A DNA stretch of 7,471 nt from an uncultured Helicobacteraceae bacterium (GTDB lineage: Bacteria; Campylobacterota; Campylobacteria; Campylobacterales; Sulfurimonadaceae), in contig CAIUZU010000197.1 of the NCBI GenBank assembly GCA_903903705.1, forward strand, positions 1 through 7,471, in the 5' to 3' direction. The position numbers were made by a program, and so were the translations under genes. Each line of letters opens with the position of its first letter. The first letter of the stretch is position 1. The notes beneath the pieces were generated by a model that saw nothing but the letters and a program-made list of their open reading frames with translations, was not told the origin of the DNA and searched no databases. Positions 1 through 4,800 of the stretch are shown here, piece after piece.

Positions 1-2
1 CT

Positions 3-464
3 GCAACATGTTATGAAGGTATGGCATTAATGTATTCAGAGGAATCTGTGTGTTGGTACACGTTCATACAAAGTGTTAAACAGCCAGACAAAGTTGCAGT
101 GATTCGCGTTTGGATCAGAGGTTCCGATGGGCCTATTCCTCCAATTGAAGAAACATGTTGTGGCGTAGGATACAACATATTAGATGGATGGGAAATTGAA
201 TTTCCTTTCTTGCATCGCTACATAAAGCATTACAACAAAGCAATGATACCTGACTCAGGACACTCTGCAGGACAAATAAGCAAATTCAATAACATGATGG
301 CGACGCCTAGAACATTGTCACAATCTTATTCAATTGACCCGGACTTAGACTCAGACATAATGGACCTGCAAGATAAAATAATGAAACAGGCAATGGAAGA
401 GTATGCAAAGAACTATACATTGAAAATAAAACCATTGAACGCATATGATGCAGATTGGATATAA
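3..464 (+). CDS. hypothetical protein, 5'-truncated by window edge
   Basis: The reading frame is open from the first complete codon at position 3, so the true start probably lies upstream. The first in-frame ATG is at 21 and another is at 30, but neither is preceded by the AAGAGAT-type leader seen before other genes here. From the ATG at 21 the product is 147 aa, mixed alpha/beta in composition, with no signal peptide or membrane segment. Cysteines cluster in the pair CC of EETCCGVGY (about residues 44-52), and there is a Lys/Glu-rich C-terminal helix (about residues 110-130, LQDKIMKQAMEEYAKNY). I do not recognise the family. It ends 31 nt before the DUF1737 gene and may head or belong to the same transcript. 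Coding is well supported by length and composition; function is unknown. Confidence 0.75.
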   Translation, partial: ATCYEGMALMYSEESVCWYTFIQSVKQPDKVAVIRVWIRGSDGPIPPIEETCCGVGYNILDGWEIEFPFLHRYIKHYNKAMIPDSGHSAGQISKFNNMMATPRTLSQSYSIDPDLDSDIMDLQDKIMKQAMEEYAKNYTLKIKPLNAYDADWI

Positions 465-495
465 CAATTAATTTTCTTATATTAAAGAAAAAGAG

Positions 496-669
496 ATGAG
501 CCGAACAGAATACCGAGTTATCGTTAGAAATACTTTATCAGAACTCAATAAAGATGTAAATTATTTTCTTAACCAAGGTTGGGTTTGTCAAGGTGGCATT
601 TCATTATCACTTGATAGTTATGGATCTTTTGTATATGCTCAAGCAATCGTTAAAAACTATGAAAAATAA
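496..669 (+). CDS. DUF1737 domain-containing small protein
   Basis: A 57-aa protein starting at the ATG that follows the leader AAAGAG. Almost the whole length matches the DUF1737 pattern as I know it. An N-terminal beta strand (EYRVIV, residues 5-10) leads into a helix with regularly spaced hydrophobics (LSELNKDVNYFL). Then comes the hallmark GW followed by QGGISL (residues 28-38), and a final strand with F-x-YAQAIVK (about residues 46-53). DUF1737 proteins are short, common in phages and bacteria, and have no established biochemical role. It is probably a cytoplasmic single-domain protein. The stop codon is one nucleotide from the next ATG, so it is very likely translationally coupled to the gene at 671. 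Family assignment is from motif recognition, not a search. Confidence 0.8.
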   Translation: MSRTEYRVIVRNTLSELNKDVNYFLNQGWVCQGGISLSLDSYGSFVYAQAIVKNYEK

Positions 670-670
670 C

Positions 671-847
671 ATGACACATGAAATGAATGAATTCCTTGAC
701 AAGTTGGATGCATTATGTTGGGAATATCGCATTGAAATTAAACCCACTCATCCAGTACCTGATGATGAATATCCAACCTTATCCATTATACATGGTGATG
801 AGGTTGTAAAATTATTATACGTCGACGGTGACGGCATAGCCAAATAA
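671..847 (+). CDS. hypothetical small acidic protein (58 aa)
   Basis: I place the start at ATG 671, one base after the stop of the DUF1737 gene. The same frame is open further upstream to an ATG at 593, but that start would sit deep inside the DUF1737 gene in another frame and is unlikely. The product begins MTHEMNEFLDKLDALCWEY, an amphipathic helix. It continues with beta-like IEIKP, a proline/acid turn (HPVPDDEYP), and two strands, LSIIHG and VVKLLYVDG. No membrane segment or catalytic motif is visible. It looks like a compact alpha-beta domain; I do not recognise the family. Spacing suggests it is in an operon with the genes at 496 and 868. Confidence 0.7.
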   Translation: MTHEMNEFLDKLDALCWEYRIEIKPTHPVPDDEYPTLSIIHGDEVVKLLYVDGDGIAK

Positions 848-867
848 AATCTTTAATACATAACACG

Positions 868-1056
868 ATGAAACACACATTAATCATAACAACGGCTGCA
901 GCCATATTGACATACATATTCATTGCATTTGTCTCATGGAATTGGGATATAGCATCATGGAAGTCAGCAGATCGAGGCGCAGTGGTTTTCATGGCATTAT
1001 TAGTAGCAGTATTATCTCCCGTAATACGCGTCATGATTAGAGACCTAAAAGATTAA
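868..1056 (+). CDS. small two-TM membrane protein
   Basis: A 62-aa protein with two clear hydrophobic segments: about residues 4-24 (LIITTAAAILTYIFIAF followed by VSWNW) and about residues 38-57 (GAVVFMALLVAVLSPVIRVMI). They are joined by a short polar linker containing D-x-x-S-W-K-S-A-D-R. Three tryptophans lie at the predicted interface. Basic residues at both termini suggest a hairpin with both ends in the cytoplasm. Small two-TM phage proteins can be holins or superinfection-exclusion factors, but no lysis neighbours are visible here and nothing specifically supports that. The ATG follows the previous stop by 20 nt without a promoter, so it is probably the last gene of the first operon. 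After it the coding sequence stops for about 870 nt. Confidence 0.7.
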   Translation: MKHTLIITTAAAILTYIFIAFVSWNWDIASWKSADRGAVVFMALLVAVLSPVIRVMIRDLKD

Positions 1057-1480
1057 CTCCCAAACTAAGTAGGATCCGTAGCAATGCAATGTTTACGGAT
1101 ACTGCAGACAACAACCTAGACAAAGAAGAGGATACATACGAACGCATAGAGTAATACAAGCAATGCATGTATGTATGATGCAATAAAAGCATCAAGTAAT
1201 ACGAGATGTTAATATGTCATGCTGATTGGTACCCAGAGTCTAGTAACAAATCCCAGTGTCTGCATCAAGCAAGTAGAGTGTGCTACAAGTAATAGACTCC
1301 TCAGGCGCGGTGTTGATGAATCAAGTGTCTAGTAAAGGCGGCTTGGCTTGATAAGGCATCTTCCTCCCGGTCCTATGTACTTTTATATATCGTAGTCTCT
1401 AGATCTCTTCGATGCTGGATTCAAGCCCTTATACCAACCTAGAAGCCTGTATACGTTGTCTATGCCTAGCATTACATGAA
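1057..1480. other. gene-free region with several perfect helices
   Basis: No plausible ORF is present on either strand. Complementary arms visible by eye: 1074-1080 with 1094-1100 (ATCCGTA/TACGGAT, 13-nt loop); 1176-1181 with 1189-1194 (TGATGC/GCATCA, 7-nt loop); 1236-1242 with 1293-1299 (GAGTCTA/TAGACTC, enclosing 50 nt); 1315-1318 plus 1320-1325 with 1347-1352 plus 1357-1360 (GATG and ATCAAG with CTTGAT and CATC); 1388-1392 with 1410-1414 (TATCG/CGATG). The words CTAG and TAGA recur. This density suggests one or more structured transcripts, but I see no known RNA family. Confidence 0.45.
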
Positions 1481-1483
1481 TCC

Positions 1484-1836
1484 TATTTTTAGACGAAAAT
1501 CCGGCTATTTTTAGTCCAATTCCCAGGAAGTTATTTTTAGATGCCTAGCAGATGTCTAGCTATTTTTAGATGCCGCGCCAGGTTTTAGTTGATTTGCTAG
1601 CTATAACGACTCGCATCGTATCCAGGTTTTAGACGCGTATATGTGGTTTTAGATGAAATCACTAGCTATAGCGACTCGTTATTTTTAGACGATTTTTAGA
1701 TATATGGGGATCCTCCCGTCTATTTTTAGATGCATACCGGCTATTTCTAGACGATTTTTAGTTCATATGCCATGTTATTTTTAGATTGATTTTTAGATGC
1801 AGGCCAGGTTTTAGGTGCTGTAACGCGGTTTTGGAC
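1484..1836. repeat. interspersed TTTTAG repeat array (about 16 copies)
   Basis: A degenerate short repeat, mostly TATTTTTAGAYG or GGTTTTAG, occurs about 16 times. The TTTTAG cores begin at 1487, 1509, 1535, 1564, 1583, 1627, 1647, 1683, 1694, 1724, 1756, 1779, 1791 and 1809. Variants start at 1745 (TTCTAG) and 1829 (TTTTGG). Many spacings are close to 11, 20-23, 30 or 44 nt, roughly whole helical turns. Larger duplications overlie the array: 1680-1735 resembles 1742-1805. No ORF crosses it. Candidates are a protein-binding array (origin or partition iterons) or a repetitive structured RNA; I cannot choose between them. TATTTTTA also fits the host -7 pattern TAnnTTT, which may be chance. Confidence 0.7.
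1622..1678 (+). repeat. 57-nt module, copy A (partner at 1804-1860)
   Basis: Starts CCAGGTTTTAG, carries a second GGTTTTAG 20 nt later, then AATCACTAGCTATAGCGA. It aligns without gaps to 1804-1860, roughly 43 of 57 positions identical by hand count. A shortened third copy lies at 1578-1613, lacking the middle section. The shared tail contains the palindrome GCTATAGC. Confidence 0.7.
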
Positions 1837-1860
1837 GGAATCACTAGCTATAGCGAGTAA
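1804..1860 (+). repeat. 57-nt module, copy B (partner at 1622-1678)
   Basis: Same length and arrangement as copy A: CCAGGTTTTAG, a GGTTTTGG variant 20 nt later, then AATCACTAGCTATAGCGA. Differences cluster in the segment between the two GGTTTT words. The end of this copy also ends the TTTTAG array. Confidence 0.7.
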
Positions 1861-1879
1861 ACATTTCTGCCGTTAACGG

Positions 1880-1915
1880 TTGGATTCTGGCGATATATTT
1901 ATTATTATATAGATG
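1880..1915 (+). promoter_or_regulatory. possible second-class promoter, AT-rich
   Basis: TTGGAT is followed after 6 nt by GATATATTTATT and a TTATTATATAG run, just upstream of the AAGGAG-preceded micro-ORF. A near copy (TTGGAT, 5 nt, GATATTTATTTATATAATA) lies at 6778-6803, directly before the other gene-free structured region. It differs from the TTAGG/TATCTTT promoters. A promoter role is inference from position and similarity. Confidence 0.3.
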
Positions 1916-1932
1916 TAAATAAGGAGTTAGCA

Positions 1933-2007
1933 ATGACATTATGCTTATTAGTAGCGATCACTTTATTGATTGCTCAGCTCTTAGATGATATTTTTAGAAT
2001 AGATTAG
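1933..2007 (+). CDS. possible 24-aa hydrophobic micropeptide
   Basis: ATG at 1933 follows AAGGAGTTAGCA, the only strong Shine-Dalgarno-like sequence I see in the window. It opens a 24-codon frame, MTLCLLVAITLLIAQLLDDIFRID, ending in TAG. Residues 2-17 are almost entirely hydrophobic and the C-terminal tail is polar and acidic. A single-span membrane peptide is therefore plausible, like small phage or toxin-type peptides. It lies between the TTTTAG array and the hairpin domain and could be the coding part of a dual-function RNA. Against it: it is short, Bacteroidota mostly do not use Shine-Dalgarno initiation, and a TTTTTAGA word typical of the repeat array lies inside the frame. Treat as tentative. 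Confidence 0.35.
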   Translation: MTLCLLVAITLLIAQLLDDIFRID

Positions 2008-2066
2008 ATATTAATATGCATGCCCGAAGATGACTCTATGCTAGAGTTTGAAGACGGTATGCCAAC

Positions 2067-2199
2067 GTGGGATCGTAACCACAGGATGCAATTGCGCTCC
2101 GAACACCTCGATCCCACATCACATTTCGCGAGCCTGGTTTCTCTCTCTTATTTCCAGGCTTCACTTCCCGGCCCGGGTTTCTCTCTTATATCCTGGGCC
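2067..2199 (+). ncRNA. three-hairpin RNA domain with anti-leader loops
   Basis: Three strong hairpins in series. H1: GTGGGATCG (2067-2075) pairs perfectly with CGATCCCAC (2109-2117), enclosing 33 nt. H2: AGCCTGG (2131-2137) with CCAGGCT (2154-2160), 16-nt loop TTTCTCTCTCTTATTT. H3: GGCCCGGG (2170-2177) with CCTGGGCC (2192-2199), one G-U pair, 14-nt loop TTTCTCTCTTATAT. H2 and H3 differ in stem sequence but keep pairing and share the loop sequence, the pattern expected of selected RNA. The loops are reverse complements of the leaders before this element's start codons. It may be a trans-acting RNA; if transcribed from the other strand it would instead mimic the leader. The boundaries of the transcript are unknown. 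An ATG frame at 2020-2220 crosses it and is probably spurious. Confidence 0.6.
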
Positions 2200-2205
2200 A
2201 ATGGG

Positions 2206-2230
2206 ATCTTTAGCAAGTAAAACTTTTTTA
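2206..2230 (+). terminator. weak candidate terminator after hairpin domain
   Basis: A tiny stem AAGT-AAA-ACTT (2216-2226) is followed at once by TTTTTA and another T-rich run. The stem is short, so this is only a possible 3' end for the hairpin RNA, just before the next promoter. Confidence 0.2.
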
Positions 2231-2244
2231 TATTTTTAGCAAAC

Positions 2245-2290
2245 TTTTCTTGAAAAAGATTAGGACTTTATTAATATTTTGCTTATCTTT
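2245..2290 (+). promoter_or_regulatory. phage promoter P1 (TTAG-20-TATCTTT)
   Basis: GATTAGG with TTAG at 2260-2263 and -7 box TATCTTT at 2284-2290, exactly 20 nt apart. The upstream part reads CTTTTCTTGAAAAAG instead of the usual AAAAAAGTTTC. Drives the gene at 2316. Confidence 0.75.
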
Positions 2291-2315
2291 ATGTAATAAA
2301 TAAATAATAAGAGAT

Positions 2316-2540
2316 ATGAAAAATGTAAAAATTGAAAGAAGCTTAACATTTAACGAAGACTCGCAAATTGCTGTTTGGGGTACTGTAGAGGTTGATAACC
2401 AAGTAGTTAAGTTTCAGTTAGAAACGAATTATAACGGCAATATTGTTACTGAATCGGACGTTAAGTTAAATACAGAAACGCTAGTTAAGTTATTAATAGA
2501 AGAGGATGACTATTTAGAATGTTTTTTATTTTTGGACTAA
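2316..2540 (+). CDS. hypothetical protein, beta-rich (74 aa)
   Basis: Starts at the ATG of leader AATAAGAGATATG, 25 nt after the P1 -7 box. The sequence alternates hydrophobic and polar residues in strands: VKIERSLTF, QIAVWGTVEV, QVVKFQLETNY, NIVTESDVKL. It ends in a helix, TETLVKLLIEEDDYLECFLFLD. This suggests a small beta-sheet domain with a C-terminal acidic helix. No signal peptide, membrane segment or metal motif is seen. I do not recognise the family. It is the first of a run of single-gene cassettes each carrying its own promoter. The next promoter begins only a few bases after its stop codon. Confidence 0.75.
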   Translation: MKNVKIERSLTFNEDSQIAVWGTVEVDNQVVKFQLETNYNGNIVTESDVKLNTETLVKLLIEEDDYLECFLFLD

Positions 2541-2544
2541 AAAA

Positions 2545-2587
2545 GTTCCTATAATATTAGGATCCGAACAAAATTATTATTAAATTT
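2545..2587 (+). promoter_or_regulatory. phage promoter P2, variant -7 box
   Basis: GTT at 2545, TTAGGATCC with TTAG at 2557-2560, and TAAATTT at 2581-2587 in the exact place of the usual TATCTTT (20-nt spacer). It fits the host-type pattern TAnnTTT but lacks TATC, so may be weaker. Its spacer start GATCCGAACAA matches P4. Confidence 0.6.
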
Positions 2588-2611
2588 ATGTATAATTAAA
2601 AAATAAGAGAT

Positions 2612-2998
2612 ATGCAAAGAGAAAAAGGATTAATTATTGACGGGAAAATGTTAAGTGACTTTAATCGCTTCGGCAAAGAAATTTGGAAAAAAATTCCTCC
2701 CGTAACGCATTCGTTTAAAGTAGGCGACATTGTGGAACGAAATGGAGAACGTAACGTAGTTATAAAAACAGACTGTATTCGTAAAAAATATCCTTATGAA
2801 ACGCTAAGCACTTTAGAAATTTGGATTAGTATGTTTTCCGTAGAAAAAGGAACTTATAATCCGGAGCAATTTTGGCTTAGTAGTGTTCCTCAGACGTCGC
2901 ATACGGAATTGAAAAAAACGGGAACGGCAACTCCGGAACAATTATCCGCTATATTAAATGCGCAAACGGCTCGCGAAGATTATTATAATAATCGATAA
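2612..2998 (+). CDS. hypothetical protein (128 aa)
   Basis: Begins at the ATG after AAATAAGAGAT, 24 nt downstream of P2. The N-terminus (residues 1-30) is basic and probably helical. A central segment FKVGDIVERNGERNVVIKTDCIRKKY (from residue 35) has the VGD-x-V-x-x-x-G look of a small SH3-like or KOW-like beta barrel. That is only a fold-level resemblance. A tryptophan/phenylalanine-rich part follows (LEIWISMFSVEKG and PEQFWLSS). The C-terminal helix (TPEQLSAILNAQTAREDYY) is probably solvent exposed. No catalytic residues can be assigned and I do not recognise the family. Its codons are as AT-rich as its neighbours and the stop is followed immediately by promoter P3. Confidence 0.8.
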   Translation: MQREKGLIIDGKMLSDFNRFGKEIWKKIPPVTHSFKVGDIVERNGERNVVIKTDCIRKKYPYETLSTLEIWISMFSVEKGTYNPEQFWLSSVPQTSHTELKKTGTATPEQLSAILNAQTAREDYYNNR

Positions 2999-3002
2999 AA
3001 AA

Positions 3003-3045
3003 GTTGCAGAAAGATTAGGATCCTATTATAAAAATGCTTATCTTT
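3003..3045 (+). promoter_or_regulatory. phage promoter P3
   Basis: GTTGC at 3003, GATTAGGATCC with TTAG at 3015-3018, TATCTTT at 3039-3045 (20-nt spacer). The spacer start GATCCTATNATTA-like is shared with P5 and P8. A short hairpin GGCAATGTTGCC follows at 3061-3072 in the leader. Confidence 0.8.
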
Positions 3046-3092
3046 AAGTATTAATAAAAAGGCAATGTTGCCGCAACTAAAAAAAGAGATAT

Positions 3093-3377
3093 ATGTCACA
3101 GTCATTAGGAAAAAGAAATTTCAGCAAAAAAGGTTTAGCAGCAATGTGTATTTTTGAGGATTTATACTTAGCTGAAATCCAGGCGCGCCAAGCAAAAGGT
3201 TTATCAGGAGTTGAATCTTTAGTGCCAATTATAGCACACGCTAAGCGTTTAGCAGCAACATCAGAGTTATTAGCATTAAGCCGCTGCGAATTAGAAGCAA
3301 AGGCAAATGCAGTAAAAGGAAGTTATTCAAGTTGGGGAAGTTATTCAACATTTGCCAGCAGCCAGTATATAGAGTAA
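3093..3377 (+). CDS. hypothetical alpha-helical protein (94 aa)
   Basis: ATG follows AAAAAGAGATAT. The leader is longer than in neighbouring cassettes (47 nt from the -7 box) and includes a small hairpin at 3061-3072, overlapped by a competing GTTG/CAAC pairing at 3067-3077, so local translational control is possible but unproven. The protein has a basic start (SLGKRNFSKKG). Long alanine/leucine/glutamate helices follow from residue 14 to 74 (IFEDLYLAEIQARQAKG, then LVPIIAHAKRLAATSELLALSRCELEAKA). It ends in a Ser/Tyr-rich tail with a repeated G-S-Y-S pattern. Overall it resembles a small helical-hairpin protein, possibly oligomeric. No family recognised. Confidence 0.75.
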   Translation: MSQSLGKRNFSKKGLAAMCIFEDLYLAEIQARQAKGLSGVESLVPIIAHAKRLAATSELLALSRCELEAKANAVKGSYSSWGSYSTFASSQYIE

Positions 3378-3393
3378 ACATTTCTGAAAAAAA

Positions 3394-3436
3394 GTTTCTA
3401 AAAAATTAGGATCCGAACAATATTATTATTATCTTT
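3394..3436 (+). promoter_or_regulatory. phage promoter P4
   Basis: GTTTC at 3394, ATTAGGATCC with TTAG at 3406-3409, TATCTTT at 3430-3436 (20-nt spacer). Spacer start GATCCGAACAA is shared with P2. Confidence 0.8.
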
Positions 3437-3458
3437 AAGTATTATAAAAATAAGAGAT

Positions 3459-3812
3459 ATGAAAAAAGAGAAAAAAGTAGAATTTGGAATTGAGATTGTT
3501 AAGCCTTGGAGCAAGGAAATGTATGACCATAATGATATGGTTTCAGAAGCAGTTAAAGTAAAAGTGTTTGAAATGTGGACCGGTGCTAGTAGCTTGCATA
3601 TGTCTGATATGGATTGGTTGGATGAAGCAACACCGGAGATGCTCAAAATTCAAAAGGCTGTATTGTGTTACAGTTTTGGTCCTGGTTTTGATGTAGCAGA
3701 TGTTGCTAGTCGAGTTGAGCAAGAAATAGAAGAGGCTCCTTATTATCGTTTAAAGGATATAGCAGAAGAGTTAGAGTTAGATTTAAAACAAGGGTTTGTT
3801 GGCTTAAGTTAG
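3459..3812 (+). CDS. hypothetical acidic protein (117 aa)
   Basis: Starts at the ATG after AAATAAGAGAT, 23 nt from the P4 -7 box. The first seven residues are very basic (MKKEKKV). Most of the rest is acidic and helical: KEMYDHNDMVSEAVKVKVFEMW, DMDWLDEATPEMLKIQKAVLCY, VADVASRVEQEIEEAPYYRLKDIAEELELDL. A short glycine/proline turn, SFGPGFD, sits near residue 72. The segment RLKDIAEELELDL resembles the beginning of a helix-turn-helix type helix pair but is too short to call. No membrane segment or enzymatic motif is visible and the family is not recognised. The stop codon is TAG, which shows that TAG is not obviously recoded here. Confidence 0.75.
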   Translation: MKKEKKVEFGIEIVKPWSKEMYDHNDMVSEAVKVKVFEMWTGASSLHMSDMDWLDEATPEMLKIQKAVLCYSFGPGFDVADVASRVEQEIEEAPYYRLKDIAEELELDLKQGFVGLS

Positions 3813-3832
3813 CCAGCAAACTTTTCTGAAAC

Positions 3833-3878
3833 TTTTCTTGAAAAAGATTAGGATCCTATCATTAAATTGCTTATCTTT
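3833..3878 (+). promoter_or_regulatory. phage promoter P5
   Basis: GATTAGGATCC with TTAG at 3848-3851 and TATCTTT at 3872-3878 (20-nt spacer). The upstream part is ACTTTTCTTGAAAAAG as in P1, rather than AAAAAAGTTTC. Confidence 0.8.
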
Positions 3879-3901
3879 AAGTATATAAAAAAATAAGAGA
3901 T

Positions 3902-4258
3902 ATGACAAAAAAACAAATTCGATTTATCGACGGCGATACGGCTGCAATGAGATCATATGCCGGCGATTGTTATGAAAATTTATTAGATGGGCCATACCAA
4001 GTATTCCAAATTGATTCAGATGTAGTCGATGGAATGGTTGAAGCCTGTATTCCTCCGCAAGTACGTGTTGCAATTGCAATAGATAACAACGAGCCAACAT
4101 GGGGATGTCATCCTTTGATTTCTAGTCCCAGAACCACAGAAAGCATGTTGATTGCAATCATTGAGGTTTTAGATGCAATCATCGAATGGGCTGATGCTGG
4201 CAACACGTTAGATTATCATTGTGAAATTGATGACAATGGCCGAATAATACGTGAATAA
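3902..4258 (+). CDS. hypothetical protein (118 aa)
   Basis: ATG directly follows AAATAAGAGAT, 23 nt past P5. The protein is acidic and mixed alpha/beta. It has a beta start (KQIRFIDGD), a helix through MRSYAGDCYENLL, strands YQVFQID and VRVAIAID, and a proline/tryptophan turn (NEPTWGCHP). A long hydrophobic helix, ESMLIAIIEVLDAIIEWADAG (about residues 80-100), and a C-terminal strand pair complete it. The helix carries Glu and Asp, so it is more likely buried in a soluble protein than a membrane span. Cysteines at three places (GDC, EAC, WGC) have no recognisable metal-site spacing. Family unknown. The next promoter, P6, starts just after the stop. Confidence 0.75.
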   Translation: MTKKQIRFIDGDTAAMRSYAGDCYENLLDGPYQVFQIDSDVVDGMVEACIPPQVRVAIAIDNNEPTWGCHPLISSPRTTESMLIAIIEVLDAIIEWADAGNTLDYHCEIDDNGRIIRE

Positions 4259-4273
4259 CTTTTCGTAAAAAAA

Positions 4274-4316
4274 GTTTCAAAAAGATTAGGTTCGCATTGA
4301 TTTTTTGCTTATCTTT
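4274..4316 (+). promoter_or_regulatory. phage promoter P6
   Basis: GTTTC at 4274, GATTAGG with TTAG at 4286-4289, TATCTTT at 4310-4316 (20-nt spacer). The spacer start GTTCGCATT is shared with P9. It serves two genes, at 4340 and 4506. Confidence 0.8.
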
Positions 4317-4339
4317 AAGTATATAAAAAAATAAGAGAT

Positions 4340-4495
4340 ATGTATAGTTTAGATTGTAATTATTACCAAGCAGAGTTTCCGACGATCGGAGACCTTATCG
4401 CTCACATTATGATTTCCGGTATGGATCCGAATTATGAAATTACCCGCAATGGTAAAGGCACGGGAGAAATGGCAATTGATTTAATCCAAATGTAA
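4340..4495 (+). CDS. hypothetical small protein (51 aa)
   Basis: A short gene starting at the ATG after AAATAAGAGAT, 23 nt from P6, with TAA at 4493-4495. The product begins MYSLDCNYYQAEFPTIGDLI, with a helix likely from TIGDLIAHIMISG. It then has the turn-rich segment GMDPNYEITRNGKGTGE before the C-terminal helix MAIDLIQM. The protein is complete in itself and has no membrane or signal sequence. I do not assign a function. The leader of the next gene begins right after its stop (10 nt between stop and ATG), so the two are co-transcribed and possibly coupled. This is the only two-gene cassette in the central run. Confidence 0.7.
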   Translation: MYSLDCNYYQAEFPTIGDLIAHIMISGMDPNYEITRNGKGTGEMAIDLIQM

Positions 4496-4505
4496 AAAGA
4501 GAGAT

Positions 4506-4694
4506 ATGAAGAAGTTTAAATTTGAAGAAAGGATCCCGGCAACGTTGATCCAATGTTATGAAGTCGAAGCTGAGACGGAAGAAGAAGCATTAGAAATGGT
4601 TAAAGCGGGACAAGGATTCCAAGAGTCCTTTACAGACATCGTCGAAGAAGGTGATTATGAGTTATATGATACGGAAGACATCCCGCAAAAATAA
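4506..4694 (+). CDS. hypothetical small acidic protein (62 aa)
   Basis: ATG after AAAAAGAGAGAT, 10 nt downstream of the preceding stop. The sequence starts with a beta strand, KKFKFEERIPATLIQCYEVEAE. The helix TEEEALEMVKAGQ follows, then an acidic strand-turn region ending YELYDTEDIPQK. The layout YEVEAETEEEALE resembles many small phage proteins of a beta-alpha-beta type. I know that only as a recurring look without assigned function. Strongly acidic C-terminal half; DNA mimicry or protein binding would be conceivable, but nothing specific supports it. It shares promoter P6 with the gene at 4340; P7 starts 10 nt after its stop. Confidence 0.75.
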   Translation: MKKFKFEERIPATLIQCYEVEAETEEEALEMVKAGQGFQESFTDIVEEGDYELYDTEDIPQK

Positions 4695-4704
4695 TTTAAA
4701 AAAA

Positions 4705-4747
4705 GTTACCAAAAGATTAGGATTCGAAAGATAAAATGCTTATCTTT
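4705..4747 (+). promoter_or_regulatory. phage promoter P7
   Basis: GTTAC at 4705, GATTAGG with TTAG at 4717-4720, TATCTTT at 4741-4747 (20-nt spacer). Because no other such promoter occurs before 5946, it may also transcribe the tRNA-like cluster. Confidence 0.8.
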
Positions 4748-4800
4748 ATATAAGCAAAAAGGGAAAGGCCCTAAAGCATAAAATTTAAAAAAGAGAGAAA

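Noticed and set aside
593..670. Upstream extension of the gene at 671 to ATG 593
   Set aside because: It would overlap the DUF1737 gene out of frame; the ATG one base after that gene's stop is the natural start.
786..1034. Reverse-strand 82-codon frame
   Set aside because: Antisense shadow of the membrane-protein gene at 868.
1069..1100. Tenth copy of the main promoter (GTAGGATCC)
   Set aside because: No -7 box occurs 20 nt downstream; GGATCC here is part of a hairpin arm.
1484..1860. CRISPR array
   Set aside because: Repeats are too short and degenerate, spacing is irregular, and no cas genes are near.
2020..2239. Two overlapping ATG frames (66 and 63 codons) through the hairpin domain
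   Set aside because: The sequence is dominated by three perfect hairpins, the encoded peptides look random, and neither start has the leader used by the other genes.
3812..3814. Recoding of TAG as in some Bacteroidota phages
   Set aside because: Reading through TAG at the ends of the genes at 3459 and 4801 runs into a promoter or a tRNA-like element, so TAG appears to be a stop.
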